64,000 bases of DNA from the NCBI GenBank assembly GCA_964575335.1, contig CAZNPU010000001.1, forward strand, positions 62,001-126,000. The letters are read 5' to 3'. A program made the position numbers and the translations under genes. This stretch comes from CAZNPU01 sp964575335. GTDB taxonomy: Bacteria; Planctomycetota; Phycisphaerae; Phycisphaerales; SM1A02. Of this stretch, positions 60,693 through 64,000 are shown in pieces. Position 1 is the stretch's first letter. Every line of letters begins with the position of its first letter. The notes under the pieces are model-generated. The model worked only from the letters and a program-made list of their open reading frames with translations, was not told where the DNA came from and ran no database searches.

Positions 60693-62965
60693 GCGGCCGC
60701 CCCCTGCGTTGGAACATTCGTCTCAGCGATGGTCGGACGAACGCCGGCACGATGCGGACCCGTTGCATCGGTCACACACGCATGGCTGAACCAGCGAGCA
60801 AGTGCAGTTTCCAGCAGCACCAGTGCAAGCACCGCCATCAATAATGCTCCGGCAATCGGCGAACCGGCATCGGTGCTGCCGAGCGTCGCAGCGAGATTAT
60901 CCGCATCGTACGTCTGCCACGGTCCGGAATTGCCCAGCCACGACGCCACCGCTGCGGGACTTTGTGCGTCGGTCGCGCCTGCTGAGGGATCGACATTGAC
61001 CGCAATGGTGTTGACCGGCTGGCCTGTGGGATCGAGCAGGTTGTATACGCCTGAACGTGTCAGCGGTTGGCCCGGCCTGCCTGCAGCGTCGAGCGCGATG
61101 CGCTGGCCCTGCGGCCCGACCATGTCGCGCGCCGCCTGTGCGACACCGACTACCGGCTGCTCGCCGACCATGATCTTCTGCGAGCCGCGTATCACGCTCA
61201 CGCCCTGCCGCACGAGTTCGTGAAACAGCGGCACCATCAGCGGTTTGCTTGGCAGGTTGGTCCATGAAAGTTCCGGCGCAACAGCAAGGTACACCACCAG
61301 GCCGCGTGATTGCTGGGGGAGGTGACCGCCTTGTGCGGCGGAAGCCGGGGCGGTGTTGTTGTCGGAAGAATCCATCGGCAGCGGTGCAGCGACTGCAGCC
61401 AGCAGCGAGCCGTCAGCAAATGTCAGCAGCGGCTGAGCCTGCGACTGTGATGAATCAAGCGGCAGGGTTCGATATGCCAGCACCGGCCGGGTCAGGTCTG
61501 GAAGATCGCTGGAGATCAGCCGCAGCATCTCCGCAGCAGGCTGCGATTCCGCAAGGCCAAGGCCCTGTTCATGCTCAACAACTTCCAGCTCGAACTGCCA
61601 CGGCAGGTTCAAGTGGGTGCTCATGCGCTCAGTCCACTGATGCACGTTCACCTGAGCCGGCGGCATCACGATCAGCAGACCGTTGCGGTGCAGAAATTCA
61701 CGCAGCGTCGCCCAGCCGTTGTCATTCACCAGGTCCGGCCGAGGCAAAATGGCCACGTCGGTGGTGCGAATGTCCGCCAGATCGATCGCAGCGGGCTCAA
61801 CTTCAACAACACGAATCGGACTGCTTGCAAGCGGCTCAAGCGCGCGGCGAATCCACTGACCCGCAGCCAGCATCTCTAATGATTGCTCAAGCCCGAAACT
61901 ACGTCGATCAATCAGCAGCACGCGAAGCTGGCTTTGCAGATCAATCACTGCATGCCGCTGGTTGTCCGCTGCCAGCGCATCGTCGTCGATCGTTGCGGTC
62001 AGCGCGAGTTTGCGGTCGGCCGTGGAGCCGAAGTTGATCATGAAATCAACGCTGGCTTCGCTTTGTCCGGGACTCCATTGGACCGTTTTCGGTTCGATCG
62101 GCAGCAATCCATCTGCACTGAGCCGCACCTGCGTCACATCGCTGTCCAACTGATCGCCGGTGCGAGCCAGCCGCACGGTCACCTGGCCCGAGCCGTCGTT
62201 TGATCCCGGCAACACAAGGTTACGCACCGGTTCAATCGACACGATCTGCACGTTCGACACCGCCTGGGTTGCAGGCGTCGCGGCCAGCAATGTGACCGAG
62301 CTGTCCTGCCCAACCTGCAGTGTCGGCAGGGACGAATCAAGCTCAGCCGAGCCACTACGGAACTCGCTCATCAGATACACAATTGCGTTCTGACCCGTTT
62401 GCCTGGCGTCGTCAAGGCCGGTGCGAAGCAGCGCAAGTGCGCCCGGCAGATCGGTGGGCGATTCCTGGGGCGTGAGCGATTCAAGCAGCTCAATGATCGC
62501 AGCGTGATCGGTTGAGGGGGGCATGACCAGCGGTCTGGCAGGGCGGCCGGCGGTCACGATGCCCACTGCGTCACCCGGGCCGAGCGTTCGTATCAGCTGC
62601 GTCGCCTGCTGCACGTGCTGGTCAAGTGCGGTGCGTTCGTTTTCGGTTTTGACGTCTGAAGCCATGCCGTCATCGATCACGAGATACACCGCTCGCGCGC
62701 CGCTGGGCGTAAGAACGCCTGCGCTTTCCAGAATCGGCCGGGCCAGCGCAAGGCCGAGCAGGGCAAGAATAAGACAGCGCACCGTCAACAGCAGCAGTTG
62801 TTCAAGCTGCAGCCGCCGCCGATGTTTGCGATATGCCTCGATCAGAAAGCGCATCGCGGCCCATTCGATGGGCTTGCGGCGCTGACGCGCAAGCAGATGA
62901 ATCAGGATCGGCACGCCCATCGCGATCACACCGGCAATGGCGAAGCCTGCGGTCACCAGCGTCAT
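60689..62965 (-). CDS. BatA-type membrane protein with VWA domain
   Basis: A 758-residue protein. The N-terminal BatA domain (FAIAGVIAMGVPILIHLLARQRRKPIEWAAMRFLIEAYRKHRRRLQLEQLLLLTVRCLILALLGLALARPIL) carries two membrane segments. A VWA domain follows with a degenerate MIDAS, VYLVIDDGMASDVKTENERTALDQHV, in place of DxSxS, so metal binding is doubtful. Further beta-rich and GATase-like regions lead to a C-terminal helix (GALLMAVLALVLLETALARWFSHA). Bat proteins are inner-membrane partners of MoxR ATPases and DUF58 proteins. A GGAGG ribosome site precedes the ATG; the frame is open 21 codons further upstream. It lies 154 bp after the DUF58 gene and overlaps the next gene as ATGA. Confidence 0.9.
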   Translation of the reverse strand: MTLVTAGFAIAGVIAMGVPILIHLLARQRRKPIEWAAMRFLIEAYRKHRRRLQLEQLLLLTVRCLILALLGLALARPILESAGVLTPSGARAVYLVIDDGMASDVKTENERTALDQHVQQATQLIRTLGPGDAVGIVTAGRPARPLVMPPSTDHAAIIELLESLTPQESPTDLPGALALLRTGLDDARQTGQNAIVYLMSEFRSGSAELDSSLPTLQVGQDSSVTLLAATPATQAVSNVQIVSIEPVRNLVLPGSNDGSGQVTVRLARTGDQLDSDVTQVRLSADGLLPIEPKTVQWSPGQSEASVDFMINFGSTADRKLALTATIDDDALAADNQRHAVIDLQSQLRVLLIDRRSFGLEQSLEMLAAGQWIRRALEPLASSPIRVVEVEPAAIDLADIRTTDVAILPRPDLVNDNGWATLREFLHRNGLLIVMPPAQVNVHQWTERMSTHLNLPWQFELEVVEHEQGLGLAESQPAAEMLRLISSDLPDLTRPVLAYRTLPLDSSQSQAQPLLTFADGSLLAAVAAPLPMDSSDNNTAPASAAQGGHLPQQSRGLVVYLAVAPELSWTNLPSKPLMVPLFHELVRQGVSVIRGSQKIMVGEQPVVGVAQAARDMVGPQGQRIALDAAGRPGQPLTRSGVYNLLDPTGQPVNTIAVNVDPSAGATDAQSPAAVASWLGNSGPWQTYDADNLAATLGSTDAGSPIAGALLMAVLALVLLETALARWFSHACVTDATGPHRAGVRPTIAETNVPTQGAAA

Positions 62966-63119
62966 CGGGCACCTCCGGCGAATGATGCGTGTGCGCTGTT
63001 GCTGCGCTGCTGCGATCGCGCGCGCCATGCGGCGCAGATCCCCGCAATGATCCGGGGCAGGCGATGTGGCAGCATGCGGCTGCGCGCATCAGTCGTCACT
63101 CGTAACACCCGATTCACCA

Positions 63120-64000
63120 TTACCCGATTTTGCTCCGCTTGATGTGCGCGTTGCGGCGGGCCAGGAGATAACTCAGCGCAGGGCCGACCGACTCGTGCGT
63201 GTCCAGTCGAAGATAATCAAAGCCAAATCCCATTGCGGCTTTTGCAATCGCATCCATATGTGAGCCAATCGCTTCAAGATACGCTTCGCGCAAAGCGCGA
63301 GGATCAACGCGCAGCTTGCCTTCCTGCTCCAGACCTTCAAACGGTGCGGGCTGCGAAAAATCAAATCGCATTTCCTGCCGATCCAGCGTCTGCAGCAGCA
63401 CGACGTCGTGCCGGCGGTGACGAAACCGCGCCAGTGACTGTCGAACGGACTCCGTGCTGTCAAAGAAATCAGACACGATCACGAACAGCGCCCGATTCTG
63501 AACCTTGCTCAACACCTGCTCGGTGACTTTGGCGAGATTGGTCTGGGCTTCCACCGGCTGCATGCTCAGGCTGTTCACGATCGCCTTCCACTGGCCGCGC
63601 GAATTGGAACGTTTGACCATCGAACGGATTTCATCTGCAAACACCGCCACGCCGACGCGATCCTGCTGCTGCAGGCAGAGGTAGGCGATCGCCGCCGCCA
63701 GCGCTGTGGCATGGTCGAACTTCGTCCACACTTGCCTGGCGCTGCTGGCCAGCGTGCCGCCCCAGCCCTTTTTCACCGCCAGCGTGCCGTAGGTCATGGA
63801 TGCCGACGCGTCGATCAGCAGGATCACATCCAGATTCGTTTCCTGCTGATACTGCTTGACGTACAGCTTGTCAGAGCGGCCGTAAACCTTCCAGTCCAGG
63901 TGGCGAAGGTCATCGCCCGCCACATACTGCCGGTGCTGGGCGAATTCCACAGCCATGCCCTGGTAAGGCGAGCGATGCATGCCGCTCATCACGCCTTCCA
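63120..64000 (-). CDS. DUF58 protein (5' end beyond right edge)
   Basis: At least 293 residues; the frame is open to the window edge. The N-terminal codons in view read EGVMSGMHRSPYQGMAVEFAQHRQYVAGDDLRHLDWKVYGRSDKLYVKQYQQE, the hallmark DUF58 core. Since EG-x-x-SG-HRSP is itself internal to the family, the true start lies outside. A VWA-like half follows: LDVILLIDASASMTYG (DxSxS present), DRVGVAVFADEIRSMV and ALFVIVSDFFDSTESVRQSL. DUF58 proteins act with MoxR AAA+ ATPases; a moxR gene probably lies just beyond the edge, but this cannot be seen. It is the first visible gene of the cluster. Confidence 0.93.
   Translation of the reverse strand, partial: EGVMSGMHRSPYQGMAVEFAQHRQYVAGDDLRHLDWKVYGRSDKLYVKQYQQETNLDVILLIDASASMTYGTLAVKKGWGGTLASSARQVWTKFDHATALAAAIAYLCLQQQDRVGVAVFADEIRSMVKRSNSRGQWKAIVNSLSMQPVEAQTNLAKVTEQVLSKVQNRALFVIVSDFFDSTESVRQSLARFRHRRHDVVLLQTLDRQEMRFDFSQPAPFEGLEQEGKLRVDPRALREAYLEAIGSHMDAIAKAAMGFGFDYLRLDTHESVGPALSYLLARRNAHIKRSKIG

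Noticed and set aside
58482..61223. A 913-codon open frame on the plus strand
   Set aside because: It lies antisense to the VWA/glutaminase-like and BatA-like genes, whose domains are clear. Its product is His/Arg/Gln-rich with no domain; a GC-rich third codon position on the real strand explains the long open frame.

Overview
The window looks like chromosomal DNA of a planctomycete, most likely class Phycisphaerae. This is inferred from protein content, since no rRNA is present. The pointers are a secreted FG-GAP protein ending in two dockerin-like repeats of the form GD..(G)xVxVxDLLAVIxxWG, a short secreted protein ending in a PEP-CTERM-like tail (IPSPAGLAVLL plus an arginine run), a prepilin-like protein, a CxxC zinc-ribbon membrane protein, a squalene-hopene cyclase, and a long DUF58/VWA/DUF4175 cluster. 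Base composition is moderately GC-rich and even, with no obvious large foreign island, prophage, transposase or CRISPR array.

Layout. 1-12.3 kb is mixed housekeeping: the N-terminal part of squalene-hopene cyclase (cut by the left edge), a FIST sensory protein, ornithine aminotransferase, a GspE/PilB-type ATPase, a membrane coiled-coil protein with a BRCT-like C-terminus, a lipid A-type acyltransferase, a single-domain response regulator, two small unknowns and a Na/Pi cotransporter-PhoU fusion. 12.6-18.2 kb holds a MoaD/ThiS-like protein, a LOG-family protein, a divergent TetR/OsmC pair, a stop-interrupted zinc-ribbon membrane gene between two inverted copies of an intergenic repeat, and an exported PEP-CTERM-like protein. 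17.7-23.0 kb is an RND efflux operon led by a TetR-like protein that has lost its DNA-binding half. 23.4-32.3 kb carries the FG-GAP/dockerin protein, a MauE-like/cysteine-rich operon divergent from a prepilin-like gene, a nucleotide-sugar dehydrogenase, a 2-oxoacid dehydrogenase E2, about 1 kb with no convincing gene, and a small membrane protein.

32.3-50.2 kb is a signalling block, all on the minus strand: a FixL/FixJ-like pair, an alginate-export-type porin, then MCP, CheW, CheR, CheA, CheX, CheY, a FapA (DUF342) protein, CheB and a PAS-GGDEF-EAL protein. It reads as one chemosensory pathway with methylation-based adaptation (CheR/CheB), CheY-P dephosphorylation (CheX) and a c-di-GMP enzyme at the end. 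A tRNA-Glu(CTC) with its own terminator separates it from the final block.

50.9-64.0 kb, also minus strand, is a planctomycete-type cluster: DUF58 protein (cut by the right edge), BatA/VWA membrane protein, a second VWA/glutaminase-like membrane protein, a 1262-residue DUF4175-like coiled-coil protein, a Gln/Ser-rich secreted protein, a squalene-cyclase-repeat protein and an NPCBM-like secreted protein. Most are joined by 1-26 bp gaps or stop/start overlaps.

Points most worth a second look: the HTH-less TetR beside a 20-bp palindrome, the BRCT-like domain in a membrane-anchored protein, the MauE plus cysteine-rich protein operon, FapA inside the che operon, the zinc-ribbon gene broken by a single TAA, and two degenerate short tandem repeats (7-bp and 9-bp periods), one with a G-quadruplex motif.
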